Shown here piece after piece: positions 32,850 to 41,887 of a stretch of 42,661 bases of DNA; position 1 is the stretch's first letter; each line of letters opens with the position of its first letter. The notes beneath the pieces were generated by a model. That model had not been told where the DNA came from, ran no database searches, and saw only the letters and a program-made list of their open reading frames with translations. Origin of the DNA: Rubrivivax sp. (lineage in GTDB: Bacteria; Pseudomonadota; Gammaproteobacteria; Burkholderiales; Burkholderiaceae_C); NCBI GenBank assembly GCA_030653505.1, contig JAURZK010000129.1, positions 1-42,661 of the forward strand. Direction: 5' to 3'. The translations under genes and the position numbers were made by a program.

Positions 32850-33389
32850 TCATGCCTTGAGCTCGTGTCCGTGCATCCACGCCGCGTGCTTGGGCGCGCG
32901 GCGGGTGCGGTCCCACTCGTCCAGCATGTCCCACTTCACCGCGTCCAGCCTGGCCATCATCTCGGGCGTGCCGATGTCGGCGGCCAGTTCCAGCCGGTGG
33001 CCGTTGGGGTCGAAGAAGTAGATGCTCTTGAAGATCGTGTGGTCGGTGGGGCCGATGACCTCGATGCCGGCGGCCTGCAGCCCGGCCTTCGTCGCCTCCA
33101 GCGTGGCCACGCTGTCGACCTTGAACGCGATGTGCTGCACCCAGTCGGGCGTGTTGGCGTCGCGCCCCATCGCGGGTGAATTCGGCAGTTCGAAGAAGGC
33201 CAGCACATTGCCCTGCCCGGCGTCGAGGAAGACGTGCATGTAGGGGTCGGGCGCCTTGGTTGAAGGCACCTCGTCTTCGGCGATGGCGAGCACGAAGTCC
33301 ATGCCCAGGTGCAAGACGTACCAGTCCACCGTCTCCTTCGCCGAACGGCAGCGGTAGGCGACATGGTGGATGCGTTGCAGCAGCGCCAT
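32850..33389 (-). CDS. VOC-family (glyoxalase/dioxygenase-like) protein between hpd and phhA
   Basis: A 179-residue protein starting MALLQRIHHVAYRCRSAKET. Two half-modules of the vicinal oxygen chelate fold are present: HHVAYRC ... TVDWYVLHLGMDFVL and VQHIAFKVDSVATLEATKAG ... IYFFDPNGHRLELA. Likely metal ligands are a His in IHHVA, a His in VQHIA and the Glu in HRLELA, the arrangement of glyoxalase I and extradiol-type enzymes. The gene starts 2 bases after the hpd stop, so it is cotranscribed with it. The substrate is unknown; aromatic catabolism is suggested by position, and a role on a side product of 4-hydroxyphenylpyruvate or homogentisate is a guess. Confidence 0.8.
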   Translation of the reverse strand: MALLQRIHHVAYRCRSAKETVDWYVLHLGMDFVLAIAEDEVPSTKAPDPYMHVFLDAGQGNVLAFFELPNSPAMGRDANTPDWVQHIAFKVDSVATLEATKAGLQAAGIEVIGPTDHTIFKSIYFFDPNGHRLELAADIGTPEMMARLDAVKWDMLDEWDRTRRAPKHAAWMHGHELKA

Positions 33390-33391
33390 GG

Positions 33392-34480
33392 TCAGGCCCC
33401 CGCGCCAGCGACTTCGATCGCGCCGCGGCGGATCTGGTCGCGCTCGATGCTCTCGAACAGCGCCTTGAAGTTGCCCTCGCCGAAACCCTCGTCCTTCTTG
33501 CGCTGGATGAACTCGAAGAACACCGGGCCCAGCAGCGTCTGCGAAAAAATCTGCAGCAGCAGCCGCTTGTCGCCACCGGCGGTGCTGCCGTCGAGCAGGA
33601 TGCCGCGCGTCTGCAAGGCGTCCACCGGCTCGCCGTGGCCGGGCAGGCGGTCTTCGAGCATCGCGTAATAGCTGGGATTGGGCGCCGTCATCAGCGGTAT
33701 GCCGGCCAGCTGCAGCGCATCCACCGTGGCCGGCAGGTCGTCGGTGAGCAGCGCCACGTGCTGTATGCCCTCGCCGTTGAACTGCATCAGGAATTCCTCG
33801 ATCTGGCCGCCGTTGCGGCCCGACTCCTCGTTCAGCGGGATGCGGATCAAACCGTCGGGCGCCGTCATCGCGCGGCTGGTCAGGCCGGTGTACTCACCCT
33901 GGATGTCGAAGTAGCGGATCTCGCGGAAGTTGAAGATGCGCTCGTAGAAGCTGCCCCAGAAGCCCATGCGGCCCTTGTAGACGTTGTGCGTGAGGTGGTC
34001 GATGAGGCGCAGGCCGTGGCCCTTGGGGCGGCGGTCGGCCCCTTCGATGAACTCGAAGTCGATGTCGTAGATGCTCTTGCCGTCTTCATAGCGGTCGATC
34101 AGGTACAGCGGCGCGCCGCCGATGCCCTTGATCGCCGGCAGCCTCAGCTCCATCGGGCCGGTGGGGATCTCGATGGGCTGCGCGCCCATGTCCAGCGCAC
34201 GCCGGTAGGCCTTGTGCGCGTCGCGAACGCGGAAGGCCAGCCCGCAGGCGCTGGGGCCGTGTTCGGCGGCGAAGTAGCCGGCCAGGCTCTTCGGCTCGCG
34301 GTTGACGATGAAGTTGATCTCGCCCTGCCGGTACAGCACCACGTCCTTCGAGCGGTGGCGGGCCACCAGCGTGAAGCCCATCTGTTCGAACAGCGGTTCC
34401 AGCACGTTCGGCGCCGGCGAGGCGAACTCGACGAATTCGAATCCGCACAGGCCCATCGGGTTGTCGAACAGGTCGGCCAT
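33392..34480 (-). CDS. hpd: 4-hydroxyphenylpyruvate dioxygenase
   Basis: A 362-residue protein starting [20 protein letters not shown]. The iron site is complete: H162 ([12 protein letters not shown]), H241 ([12 protein letters not shown]) and E323 ([10 protein letters not shown]). The C-terminal part carries [18 protein letters not shown], typical of the family and closing the active site. It turns 4-hydroxyphenylpyruvate, O2 and its own keto acid side chain into homogentisate and CO2 in tyrosine breakdown. First gene of the hpd-VOC-phhA operon; the Lrp/AsnC gene is divergent, with a 144-base shared region containing an ATATCCC-N6-GGGATAT palindrome. Confidence 0.95.
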   Translation of the reverse strand: MADLFDNPMGLCGFEFVEFASPAPNVLEPLFEQMGFTLVARHRSKDVVLYRQGEINFIVNREPKSLAGYFAAEHGPSACGLAFRVRDAHKAYRRALDMGAQPIEIPTGPMELRLPAIKGIGGAPLYLIDRYEDGKSIYDIDFEFIEGADRRPKGHGLRLIDHLTHNVYKGRMGFWGSFYERIFNFREIRYFDIQGEYTGLTSRAMTAPDGLIRIPLNEESGRNGGQIEEFLMQFNGEGIQHVALLTDDLPATVDALQLAGIPLMTAPNPSYYAMLEDRLPGHGEPVDALQTRGILLDGSTAGGDKRLLLQIFSQTLLGPVFFEFIQRKKDEGFGEGNFKALFESIERDQIRRGAIEVAGAGA

Positions 34481-34569
34481 GGTGTCTGAGCTCCGCTTGG
34501 CGATGAAGGACGATCGAGGGCGCAACTTTATGTGGCTGAGCGAGAAAGGTGCTTCGGTCTGGCGTCAGC

Positions 34570-34589
34570 ATATCCCTAGGTTGGGATAT
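34570..34589. promoter_or_regulatory. Palindrome between hpd and lrp-type gene, probable Lrp/AsnC operator
   Basis: ATATCCC-TAGGTT-GGGATAT, perfect 7-base arms, 36 bases upstream of the regulator's TTG start and 90 bases upstream of hpd. It is the AT-rich part of the intergenic region. A divergent, adjacent Lrp/AsnC gene makes it the natural binding site for autoregulation and hpd control. Confidence 0.6.
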
Positions 34590-34624
34590 CTTCTCTCTTC
34601 AGACAAGACCCTGGAGAGAGAAGC

Positions 34625-35098
34625 TTGCAGCAACCCGAACTCGACGCCACCGACCTGCGCATGCTCGCCCACCTGCAAGAGCACGGCCGCGTCTCGAACC
34701 TGGAGCTGGCCGAGGCCGTGCACCTGTCGGCCGCGCAGTGCCACCGCCGCCACCGCCGGCTGGAAGAGCGCGGCTTCGTGCAGCGCTACGAAACCCGCCT
34801 GGACGCCGCCCGCCTGGGGCTGGGTGTCATGGCCTACGTGCACGTGACGATGGAGCGCGGCCACATCCGCGAGGTCGACACCTTCCGCGAGCTCATCCGC
34901 GGCATGGGCCAGGTGCTGGAGTGTCATGCCGTCACAGGCGACTTCGACTACGTGCTGAAGGTGGTGGCGCGCGACCTGAAGATGCTGTCGGACTTCCTGC
35001 TCAAGACGTTGGCCCAGCTGCCGGGTGTCAACGGCGTGCGCTCCAGCGTCTGCCTGGACGAGGTGAAGTGCACCGGGGCGCTGCCACTGGACGTTTGA
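34625..35098 (+). CDS. Lrp/AsnC-family transcriptional regulator
   Basis: A 157-residue regulator from a TTG start (MQQPELDATDLRMLAHLQEH) preceded by GGAGAG. Residues 1-60 are the helix-turn-helix domain (RVSNLELAEAVHLSAAQCHR ... RRLEERGFVQRYE). Residues about 65-150 form the RAM effector domain, with VTGDFDYVLKVVARDLKMLS and a final VNGVRSSVCLDEVKCTGALP. Such proteins sense amino acids and form octamers on promoter DNA. Position opposite hpd suggests control of tyrosine/phenylalanine breakdown in response to an aromatic amino acid; this is inference, since Lrp relatives do not reveal their ligand by sequence. Confidence 0.88.
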   Translation: MQQPELDATDLRMLAHLQEHGRVSNLELAEAVHLSAAQCHRRHRRLEERGFVQRYETRLDAARLGLGVMAYVHVTMERGHIREVDTFRELIRGMGQVLECHAVTGDFDYVLKVVARDLKMLSDFLLKTLAQLPGVNGVRSSVCLDEVKCTGALPLDV

Positions 35099-35159
35099 GG
35101 CCGCCGCGCGCCGCAGCGGTCGGCGCGAGGTCTACAGTAGGCAGCCGGAGAGCCCCGAG

Positions 35160-36494
35160 ATGACCCACGTCCTGCACCGCCTGATCCGCCACACGCCGCC
35201 GGTGGCCGTTGCCGCCAGCGGCATGCACATCACCGACAGCAGCGGGCGCGTCTACATCGACGCCAGCGGCGGCGCCGCCGTGTCCTGCCTGGGCCACGGC
35301 CACCCCGACGTGCTGGCCGCCATGCACGCGCAGATCGACCGCCTGGCCTACGCCCACACCAGCTTCTTCACCACCGAGGTCGCAGAGCAACTGGCTGACG
35401 AGCTGGTGCGCACGGCACCGAGCGGCATGGGCCATGCCTATTTCGTCTCGGGCGGCTCGGAGGCGGTGGAGGCGGCGCTGAAGATGGCGCGCCAGTATTT
35501 CGTCGAGACAGGCCAACCGCAGCGCCGGCACTTCATCGCCCGCGCCCAGAGTTACCACGGCAACACGCTGGGTGCGCTGGCGGTGGGTGGCAACGAATGG
35601 CGACGGCGGCAGTTTGCGCCACTGCTGATGCCGGTGACGCATGTCTCGGCCTGCTACGAGTACCGCGGCCGCGCCGAGGGCGAGACCGCGGCGGCCTACG
35701 GCCAGCGCCTGGTGGCCGAACTCGCCGCGGCCATCGAAGAGCTCGGCGGCGACAGCGTCATCGCCTTCGTCGCCGAAACCGTCGGCGGCGCCACCGCCGG
35801 CGCGTTGATGCCCGTGCCCGGTTACCTGAAGGGTGTGCGCGAGCTGTGCACGCGCCACGGCATCCTGCTCATCCTGGACGAGGTGATGTGCGGCATGGGC
35901 CGAACCGGCACGCTGCACGCCTGCGAAGATGTCGGCGGAGGCGAGGCCGTGGTGCCCGACCTCCTGGTGGTCGCCAAGGGCCTGGGCGGCGGCTACCAGC
36001 CTATCGGCGCGGTGCTGGTGCAGCGCGCCATCGTCGACACCTTTGCGCAGGGCTCGGGCCTGTTCCAGCACGGCCACACCTACATCGGACATGCCGTGGC
36101 CTGTGCCGCCGCGCTGGCCGTGCAGCGGGTCATCCAGCGCGACGGCCTGCTGGCCCGCGTACAGCAGCAGGGCCACGGCCTGCGTGAACGGCTGGTGGCC
36201 GCCTTCGGCGCCCACCCCTTCGTGGGCGACATCCGCGGCCGCGGCCTCTTCCAGGCCATAGAACTGGTCCAGGACCGCGCGACCAAGGCACCCTTCGACC
36301 CCGCGCGACGGCTGCATGCCCGCATCAAGGCCGAGGCCATGGCGCGCGGCTTGATGGTCTACCCGATGGGCGGCACCATCGACGGCGTGCACGGCGACCA
36401 CGTGCTGCTGGCACCACCCTTCATCACCACCGATGACGACCTCGACACCATCGTCCACCGCCTGGCCCAGGCCGTCGACGCCTCCGTGGCCTGA
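35160..36494 (+). CDS. Class III PLP-dependent aminotransferase
   Basis: A 444-residue protein starting [20 protein letters not shown], with GGAG about 10 bases before the ATG. It shows the class III fold: [74 protein letters not shown] (PLP-binding Asp) and [17 protein letters not shown] with the PLP Lys273. Members move amino groups from omega-amino acids, diamines or beta-alanine-like donors to keto acids. The substrate cannot be fixed from sequence. It is on the same strand as the TAXI-TRAP transporter (97-base gap with a hairpin), so it may act on a transported amino compound. Confidence 0.85.
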   Translation: MTHVLHRLIRHTPPVAVAASGMHITDSSGRVYIDASGGAAVSCLGHGHPDVLAAMHAQIDRLAYAHTSFFTTEVAEQLADELVRTAPSGMGHAYFVSGGSEAVEAALKMARQYFVETGQPQRRHFIARAQSYHGNTLGALAVGGNEWRRRQFAPLLMPVTHVSACYEYRGRAEGETAAAYGQRLVAELAAAIEELGGDSVIAFVAETVGGATAGALMPVPGYLKGVRELCTRHGILLILDEVMCGMGRTGTLHACEDVGGGEAVVPDLLVVAKGLGGGYQPIGAVLVQRAIVDTFAQGSGLFQHGHTYIGHAVACAAALAVQRVIQRDGLLARVQQQGHGLRERLVAAFGAHPFVGDIRGRGLFQAIELVQDRATKAPFDPARRLHARIKAEAMARGLMVYPMGGTIDGVHGDHVLLAPPFITTDDDLDTIVHRLAQAVDASVA

Positions 36495-36518
36495 AGCGGT
36501 GGCAGGGACATTCCCCAT

Positions 36519-36538
36519 CGCCGGGGCCCGCCCCGGCG
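36519..36538 (+). terminator. Hairpin between aminotransferase and TAXI genes
   Basis: CGCCGGGGC-CC-GCCCCGGCG, perfect 9-base arms with a 2-base centre, 25 bases after the aminotransferase stop. A TATCCT -10-like hexamer follows at 36541, so the TAXI gene probably has its own promoter just after this hairpin. Confidence 0.45.
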
Positions 36539-36591
36539 CCTATCCTGCGCGTTTGCCGTCCTCGCGTGTTTTCCCTCCTGAAGGATCAAGA

Positions 36592-37563
36592 ATGAAGCTC
36601 AAGTCCATCCTCGCCCTGGCCGCCGCAGCGGCCACGCTCGGCCTGCAGGCCACACCGGCCGTCGCCCAGCAGAAGTTCATCACCATCGGCACCGGCGGCG
36701 TCACCGGCGTCTACTACGCGGCCGGTGGCGCCATCTGCCGCCTGATGAACAAGGACCGCGCCAGACACGGCATCCGCTGCTCGGTCGAGTCCACTGGCGG
36801 CTCGGTGTTCAACATCAACACCATCAAGGCGGGTGAACTCGACTTCGGCGTCACGCAGAGCGACTGGCAATACCACGCCGCCAAGGGCACGAAGGTCTTC
36901 GAGAAGGACGGCAAACACGCCGACATGCGCGCCGTGTTCTCGCTGCACCCCGAGCCCTTCACCGTGCTGTCGCGCAAGGAAGCGAACATCACCAAGTTCG
37001 AGGACCTCAAAGGCAAACGTTTCAACGTCGGCAACCCCGGCTCGGGCACACGCGCCTCGGCCGAGGAATTGCTCAGCGCGATGGGCTGGACCAACGCCAA
37101 CTTCTCGCTGGCCTCGGAATTGAAGGCCGACGAACACGGCGCGGCGCTGTGCGACAACAAGATCGACGGCTTCTTCTACGGCGTGGGCCACCCCAGCGCC
37201 AACATCCAAGACCCGATCACCACCTGCGGCGCGAAGCTGGTGCCGCTGACCGGCCCTGCTGTCGACAAGCTGGTCGCTGGCGCGCCGTTCTACGCCAAGG
37301 TCAACATCCCCGGCGGCCTGTACGCCGGCCACCCGAACCCGACGCCGACCTATGGCGTGCTGGCCACCATGGTCAGCTCGGCCAAGGTGCCCGACGCCGT
37401 GGTCTACGAACTGGTGAAGGCCGTGTTCGAGAACTTCGACGAGTTCAAGAAGCTGCACCCGGCCTTCGGCGCGCTGACGCCGCAAGAGATGGTGAAGAAC
37501 GGCAACTCGGCCCCGATGCACCCGGGCGCCGTCAAGTACTACAAGGAAAAGGGCTGGCTGTAA
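36592..37563 (+). CDS. TAXI-family TRAP transporter solute-binding protein
   Basis: A 323-residue periplasmic protein with AAGGA before the ATG and a signal peptide ([20 protein letters not shown] ... AVA-QQ, cut near residue 25). The mature N-terminus [20 protein letters not shown] is the TAXI signature, and [20 protein letters not shown] and [13 protein letters not shown] follow as in the family. Later [20 protein letters not shown] and [12 protein letters not shown] complete the two-lobe binding protein. Relatives bind glutamate, 2-oxoglutarate or other organic acids, but the ligand here is unknown. The fused permease lies next, beyond a strong terminator. Confidence 0.92.
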   Translation: MKLKSILALAAAAATLGLQATPAVAQQKFITIGTGGVTGVYYAAGGAICRLMNKDRARHGIRCSVESTGGSVFNINTIKAGELDFGVTQSDWQYHAAKGTKVFEKDGKHADMRAVFSLHPEPFTVLSRKEANITKFEDLKGKRFNVGNPGSGTRASAEELLSAMGWTNANFSLASELKADEHGAALCDNKIDGFFYGVGHPSANIQDPITTCGAKLVPLTGPAVDKLVAGAPFYAKVNIPGGLYAGHPNPTPTYGVLATMVSSAKVPDAVVYELVKAVFENFDEFKKLHPAFGALTPQEMVKNGNSAPMHPGAVKYYKEKGWL

Positions 37564-37609
37564 GCGCCACCGGGGCCCCACCCGGCGCGCCACGCACCAC
37601 GACTGCCCG

Positions 37610-37637
37610 AGGGGCCCCGCCAGTGGGGCCCCTTTTT
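37610..37637 (+). terminator. Rho-independent terminator between TAXI protein and TRAP permease
   Basis: AGGGGCCCC-GCCAGT-GGGGCCCCT: a perfect 9-base-pair stem with a 6-base loop, followed directly by TTTTT. It is the clearest intrinsic terminator in the window and lies 46 bases after the binding-protein stop and 20 bases before the permease start. Partial read-through would give much more binding protein than permease. Confidence 0.85.
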
Positions 37638-37657
37638 CCTTGACGAGAGCCACGACC

Positions 37658-40252
37658 ATGTTCAAGAACAAGAACGTCGACACCGCCGAGATCGACGCGG
37701 CCAAACTCGCTGCCGACAACGACACCGGTGGCCGCAAGCCCGGGCCGGTGCTGGCCAAGCTGCTGCTGGGCGTGGCGCTGGCCTGGAGCCTGTTCCAGCT
37801 CTGGATCGCCTCGCCGCTGCCTTTCGCTCTCGGCTTTGGTGTCTTCAACGACACGCAGTCGCGCGCCATCCACCTGGCGTTTGCGGTTTTCCTCGCCTAC
37901 ATGGCCTTCCCGGCTTCCAAGCGTTCGCCGCGCGACCGTGTGCCGGTGCTCGACTGGCTGTTTGCGCTGGTCGGCGCCTTCTGCGCCGCCTACATCTTCT
38001 TCTTCTACCGCGAACTTTCCACCCGCCCCGGCCAGCCGACGACGACGGACCTCGCGGTGGCCGTCACCGGCATCGTGCTGCTGCTGGAAGCCACGCGGCG
38101 TGCCCTGGGCTTGCCGATGGTGATCGTCGCCCTCGTCTTCCTCGGCTACACCTTCGGCGGGCCGCACATGCCCGACCTGATCGCGCACAAGGGCGCCTCG
38201 CTCAGCCGCGCCATGTCGCACCAGTGGCTGACGACCGAAGGCGTGTTCGGCGTCGCTTTGGGTGTGTCCAGCGGCTTCATCTTTCTTTTCGTGCTTTTCG
38301 GCAGCCTGCTCGACCGCGCCGGCGCCGGCAACTACTTCATCAAGAGCGCCTTTGCGCTGCTGGGCCACATGCGCGGCGGGCCGGCCAAGGCGGCGGTGGT
38401 GTCGTCGGCGGCCACCGGCATCATCAGCGGCTCTTCGATCGCCAACGTGGTGACCACCGGCACCTTCACCATCCCGCTGATGAAACGTGTGGGCTACCGG
38501 CCCGACCAGGCCGCGGCGGTGGAGGTGTCGAGTTCGGTCAACGGCCAGATCATGCCGCCGGTGATGGGCGCGGCCGCGTTCCTGATGGTCGAGTACGTGG
38601 GCATCCCGTACTCGCAGGTCATCCAGCATGCCTTCCTGCCAGCCATCATCAGCTACATCGCGCTCTTCTACATCGTGCACCTCGAGGCGCTGAAGGCCGG
38701 GCTGCAGGGCCTGCCGCGGCGCAGCACCGCCGGGCCGATGCAGCGGCTGCTGTCACTGGCCGGCACCGTGGCGGGCTTCGTGGTGCTGGCCGGCGCGGTC
38801 TATTACGGCATCGGCTGGATCAAGGTCGCGCTGCCGACCGCTGCGATCTACATCGTCGGCGCCGGCCTCGTCGCGGCCTACGTGGCGCTGATGTGGGTGG
38901 GCTCGCGCCAGCCCGTGCTGGAGCTCGACGACCCCAACGCGCCCGTCTTCGAGCTGCCCGAAACCGCGCCGACGTTGAAGAGCGGCCTGCACTACCTGCT
39001 GAGCGTGGTGGTGCTGATCTGGTGCCTGATGGTCGAGCAGATGTCGCCGGCGCTTTCGGCCTTCTGGGCCACGATGTTCATGGTCTTCGTCATCCTGACG
39101 CAGCGCCCCCTGATGGCGCTGTTGCGCGGTGAAGGCGCGCTTGGCGCGGCGCTGCTGACCGGCCTTCGCGACCTGATCTCCGGCCTGGAGGCCGGCGCGC
39201 GCAACATGATCGGCATCGGCGTGGCGACGGCGGCGGCGGGCATCATCGTCGGCACCGTCTCGCTCACCGGCATCGGCCTGGTGATGACGGAAGTGGTCGA
39301 GCTGCTGTCGGGCGGCAACCTGATGCTGATGCTGGTGCTGGTGGCCTTCATCAGCCTGATCCTGGGCATGGGGCTGCCGACGACGGCCAACTACATCGTC
39401 GTCTCGACGCTGATGGCGCCGGTGGTGGTGGAGCTGGGCGCGCAAAGCGGCCTGCTGGTGCCGCTGATCGCGGTGCACCTCTTCGTCTTCTACTTCGGCC
39501 TGATGGCCGACGTGACGCCGCCGGTGGGGCTGGCCTCTTTCGCGGCCGCGGCCATCGCGCGCAGCGACCCCATCAAGACCGGCATCACGGCCTTCTACTA
39601 CAGCATGCGCACGGCCATCCTGCCCTTCCTGTTCATCTTCAACACGCAGTTGCTGATGATCGGCGTCGACACGGTGTGGCACATGTTCCTCACGGTCAGC
39701 AGCGCCATCGTCGCCATGCTGGTGTTTGCGGCGGCGACGCAGGGCCATTTCCTGGTGCGTTCACGCTGGTACGAGAGCCTGGCGCTGCTGCTCGTCACCT
39801 TCACCCTCTTCCGCCCCGGCTACTGGTGGGACATGGTGCACCCACCCTACGACGAACGCCCGGCCAGCGAGCTGATGGCCCTGGTGGCCGAATCACCGAA
39901 GGACGCACGCAAGCGCATCTGGGTCGAGGGCCTGAACCTCGACGGCAAGGAAGTGCGCAAGGGTGTGCTGCTGCCGCTGGGCGAGGTGGGCCCGGCACGT
40001 GAACGGCTGGGCCGCATCGGGCTGACCGTGATGACGCTGGGCCCCGACGTGCAGGTGGCCGCGGTGCGCTTCGGGTCCACCGCCGAGAAGCTGGGGCTGG
40101 AACAGGGCTTCAAGGTCACTGCCATCGAGATGCCGGCCGACCGGCCCGACAAGGAATGGATGTTCATCCCGGCGCTGCTGCTGCTGGCCGGTGTGGTGCT
40201 GCTGCAGCGGATGCGCCTTCAGGCGCCGCCGGCGCGGCCCGCCGCGGTCTGA
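37658..40252 (+). CDS. TRAP transporter fused permease (4TM plus 12TM) with C-terminal DUF3394 domain
   Basis: An 864-residue membrane protein; I chose the ATG at 37658 (MFKNKNVDTAEIDAAKLAAD). The first part (about 30-160) corresponds to the small DctQ-like subunit, the next (about 165-690) to the large DctM-like subunit: AATGIISGSSIANVVTTGTF, SSSVNGQIMPPVMGAAAFLM, ILGMGLPTTANYIVVST and LMADVTPPVGLASFAAAAIA. Residues about 720-835 form a soluble domain with a PDZ-like turn (TAEKLGLEQGFKVTAIEMP), as in DUF3394 C-termini. It imports the ligand of the TAXI protein using an ion gradient. The start has only a weak ribosome site (GAGAG), fitting low expression behind the terminator. Confidence 0.93.
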   Translation: MFKNKNVDTAEIDAAKLAADNDTGGRKPGPVLAKLLLGVALAWSLFQLWIASPLPFALGFGVFNDTQSRAIHLAFAVFLAYMAFPASKRSPRDRVPVLDWLFALVGAFCAAYIFFFYRELSTRPGQPTTTDLAVAVTGIVLLLEATRRALGLPMVIVALVFLGYTFGGPHMPDLIAHKGASLSRAMSHQWLTTEGVFGVALGVSSGFIFLFVLFGSLLDRAGAGNYFIKSAFALLGHMRGGPAKAAVVSSAATGIISGSSIANVVTTGTFTIPLMKRVGYRPDQAAAVEVSSSVNGQIMPPVMGAAAFLMVEYVGIPYSQVIQHAFLPAIISYIALFYIVHLEALKAGLQGLPRRSTAGPMQRLLSLAGTVAGFVVLAGAVYYGIGWIKVALPTAAIYIVGAGLVAAYVALMWVGSRQPVLELDDPNAPVFELPETAPTLKSGLHYLLSVVVLIWCLMVEQMSPALSAFWATMFMVFVILTQRPLMALLRGEGALGAALLTGLRDLISGLEAGARNMIGIGVATAAAGIIVGTVSLTGIGLVMTEVVELLSGGNLMLMLVLVAFISLILGMGLPTTANYIVVSTLMAPVVVELGAQSGLLVPLIAVHLFVFYFGLMADVTPPVGLASFAAAAIARSDPIKTGITAFYYSMRTAILPFLFIFNTQLLMIGVDTVWHMFLTVSSAIVAMLVFAAATQGHFLVRSRWYESLALLLVTFTLFRPGYWWDMVHPPYDERPASELMALVAESPKDARKRIWVEGLNLDGKEVRKGVLLPLGEVGPARERLGRIGLTVMTLGPDVQVAAVRFGSTAEKLGLEQGFKVTAIEMPADRPDKEWMFIPALLLLAGVVLLQRMRLQAPPARPAAV

Positions 40253-40264
40253 AGCTGCCGGCCC

Positions 40265-41857
40265 TCAGGTCACCGGCGCCGGATTGAACAGAACCAGCGC
40301 GTTGTGCAGCTTCCAGTGCTCGGTCCAGGTCTTCTTCGTCCCACTGGCCACGTCGAGCATGAAACGGAAGAGCTCCCAGCCCACGTCCTCGATGCGGGCC
40401 GTGCCGTCGGCGATGCTGCCGGCGTTGATGTCCATCAGGTCGTGCCAGCGACGCGCGAGTTCGCTGCGCGTGGCGACCTTGATCACCGGCACCGCGGCCA
40501 GGCCGTAGGGTGTGCCGCGGCCGGTGGTGAAGACGTGCAGGTTCATGCCGGCAGCCAGCTGCAGCGTGCCGCAGATGAAGTCACTGGCGGGTGTGGCGGC
40601 GTAGGTCAAGCCCTTCGACCTCAGCTTCTCACCGGGCGAGAGCACACCCGTGATCGGTACCGTGCCCGACTTGACGATCGAGCCCATCGCCTTCTCGACG
40701 ATGTTGCTCAGCCCACCGGCCTTGTTTCCCGGCGTGGTGTTGGCGCTGCGGTCGGCGCCGCCGCGCTGCAGGTAGGCGTCGTACCAGGCCATCTCGCGGA
40801 TGATCGCCGCCGCCACCTCGGGCGTGCTGGCGCGCGAAGTGAGCTGAGCTATGCCGTCGCGCACCTCGGTGGTTTCGCTGAACATCACGCTGGCGCCGGC
40901 GCGCACCAGCAGGTCGGTGCAGAAGCCCACGGCCGGGTTTGCGGTGACGCCTGAAAACGCGTCGCTGCCGCCGCACTGCACGCCGACCACCAGTTCGCTC
41001 GCGGGCACCGTTTCACGCCGTCGTGCGTTCAGGCGCTGCAGGTGCGGCTCGGCCTGGCGCACGATGGTCTCGACCATGGCCATGAAGCCGACATGCGTCT
41101 CGTCCTGCAGGCGGATCACGTCCAGCGCGTCCGGCCGTGCCTCGCCGAAGCCGCGGTGGTCCACCAGTGCAATGCTCCCCGGCGGCAGCAGCCGCTCGGG
41201 CTGCAGCTTCTCGCAGCCCAGGCTGACCACCATCACCTCGCCGCCGAAATTCGGGTTCAGGCTGATGTTGCGCAGCGTGCGTATCGGCACCTCGGCGCCC
41301 GGCGCGTCGATGGCCACGCCGCAGCCGTAACCATGCGCCAGCGCCACCACGTCGTCGACGTTCGGGTACTTCGGCAGCAGTTCGGCGCGGATGCGCTGCA
41401 CGGCGATGTCGGCCACGCCAGCGACGCACTGCACGGTCTGCGTGATGGCCAGGATGTTGCGCGTGCCGACGCTGCCGTCGGCGTTGCGGTAGCCCTCGAA
41501 GGTGTAGCCCGTCAGCGGCGGCAGCGCCGGCGGTTTGACGGTGGCGACGGGCAGGCCTTCGAGCCCGCGCGCCGCGGGCATCTGCAGCAAGCGTTCGTGC
41601 ACCCAGCTGCCGGCAGGGATGTCCTCCAGTGCCTGCCCGATGGGGATGCCGTATCGCCGCACCGCCGTGTCGGCGGCGATGTCCACCAGCGCCACCTTGT
41701 GGCCCTGCGGCACTCGCTCGCGCAGCACCAGGCCATCGGTCAGCACGGTGCCTGCGGGAAGGCCGCCGTCGTTGGCGACGATGGCGACGTTGTCGCCTTC
41801 GTGCATGCGGATGGTCACCGGTGGACGTGCGGCGGGCGGTGTCGCTGTGTCACTCAT
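40265..41857 (-). CDS. garD: Galactarate dehydratase
   Basis: A 530-residue protein matching E. coli GarD from memory over its length: [108 protein letters not shown] and the C-terminal LDVASG and FNPAPVT. The conserved cysteines in YGCG, LGCEK and QCGGSD are of the UxaA/GarD metal-dependent type. It dehydrates galactarate to 5-keto-4-deoxy-glucarate. The N-terminal SAF-like domain (about 15-90) is present. garR lies directly upstream (30-base gap) on the same strand; the TRAP permease converges from the other side with 12 bases between. Confidence 0.93.
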   Translation of the reverse strand: MSDTATPPAARPPVTIRMHEGDNVAIVANDGGLPAGTVLTDGLVLRERVPQGHKVALVDIAADTAVRRYGIPIGQALEDIPAGSWVHERLLQMPAARGLEGLPVATVKPPALPPLTGYTFEGYRNADGSVGTRNILAITQTVQCVAGVADIAVQRIRAELLPKYPNVDDVVALAHGYGCGVAIDAPGAEVPIRTLRNISLNPNFGGEVMVVSLGCEKLQPERLLPPGSIALVDHRGFGEARPDALDVIRLQDETHVGFMAMVETIVRQAEPHLQRLNARRRETVPASELVVGVQCGGSDAFSGVTANPAVGFCTDLLVRAGASVMFSETTEVRDGIAQLTSRASTPEVAAAIIREMAWYDAYLQRGGADRSANTTPGNKAGGLSNIVEKAMGSIVKSGTVPITGVLSPGEKLRSKGLTYAATPASDFICGTLQLAAGMNLHVFTTGRGTPYGLAAVPVIKVATRSELARRWHDLMDINAGSIADGTARIEDVGWELFRFMLDVASGTKKTWTEHWKLHNALVLFNPAPVT

Positions 41858-41887
41858 GGCAGAGGAATCGCGCGGCGTGCAGTCGCT

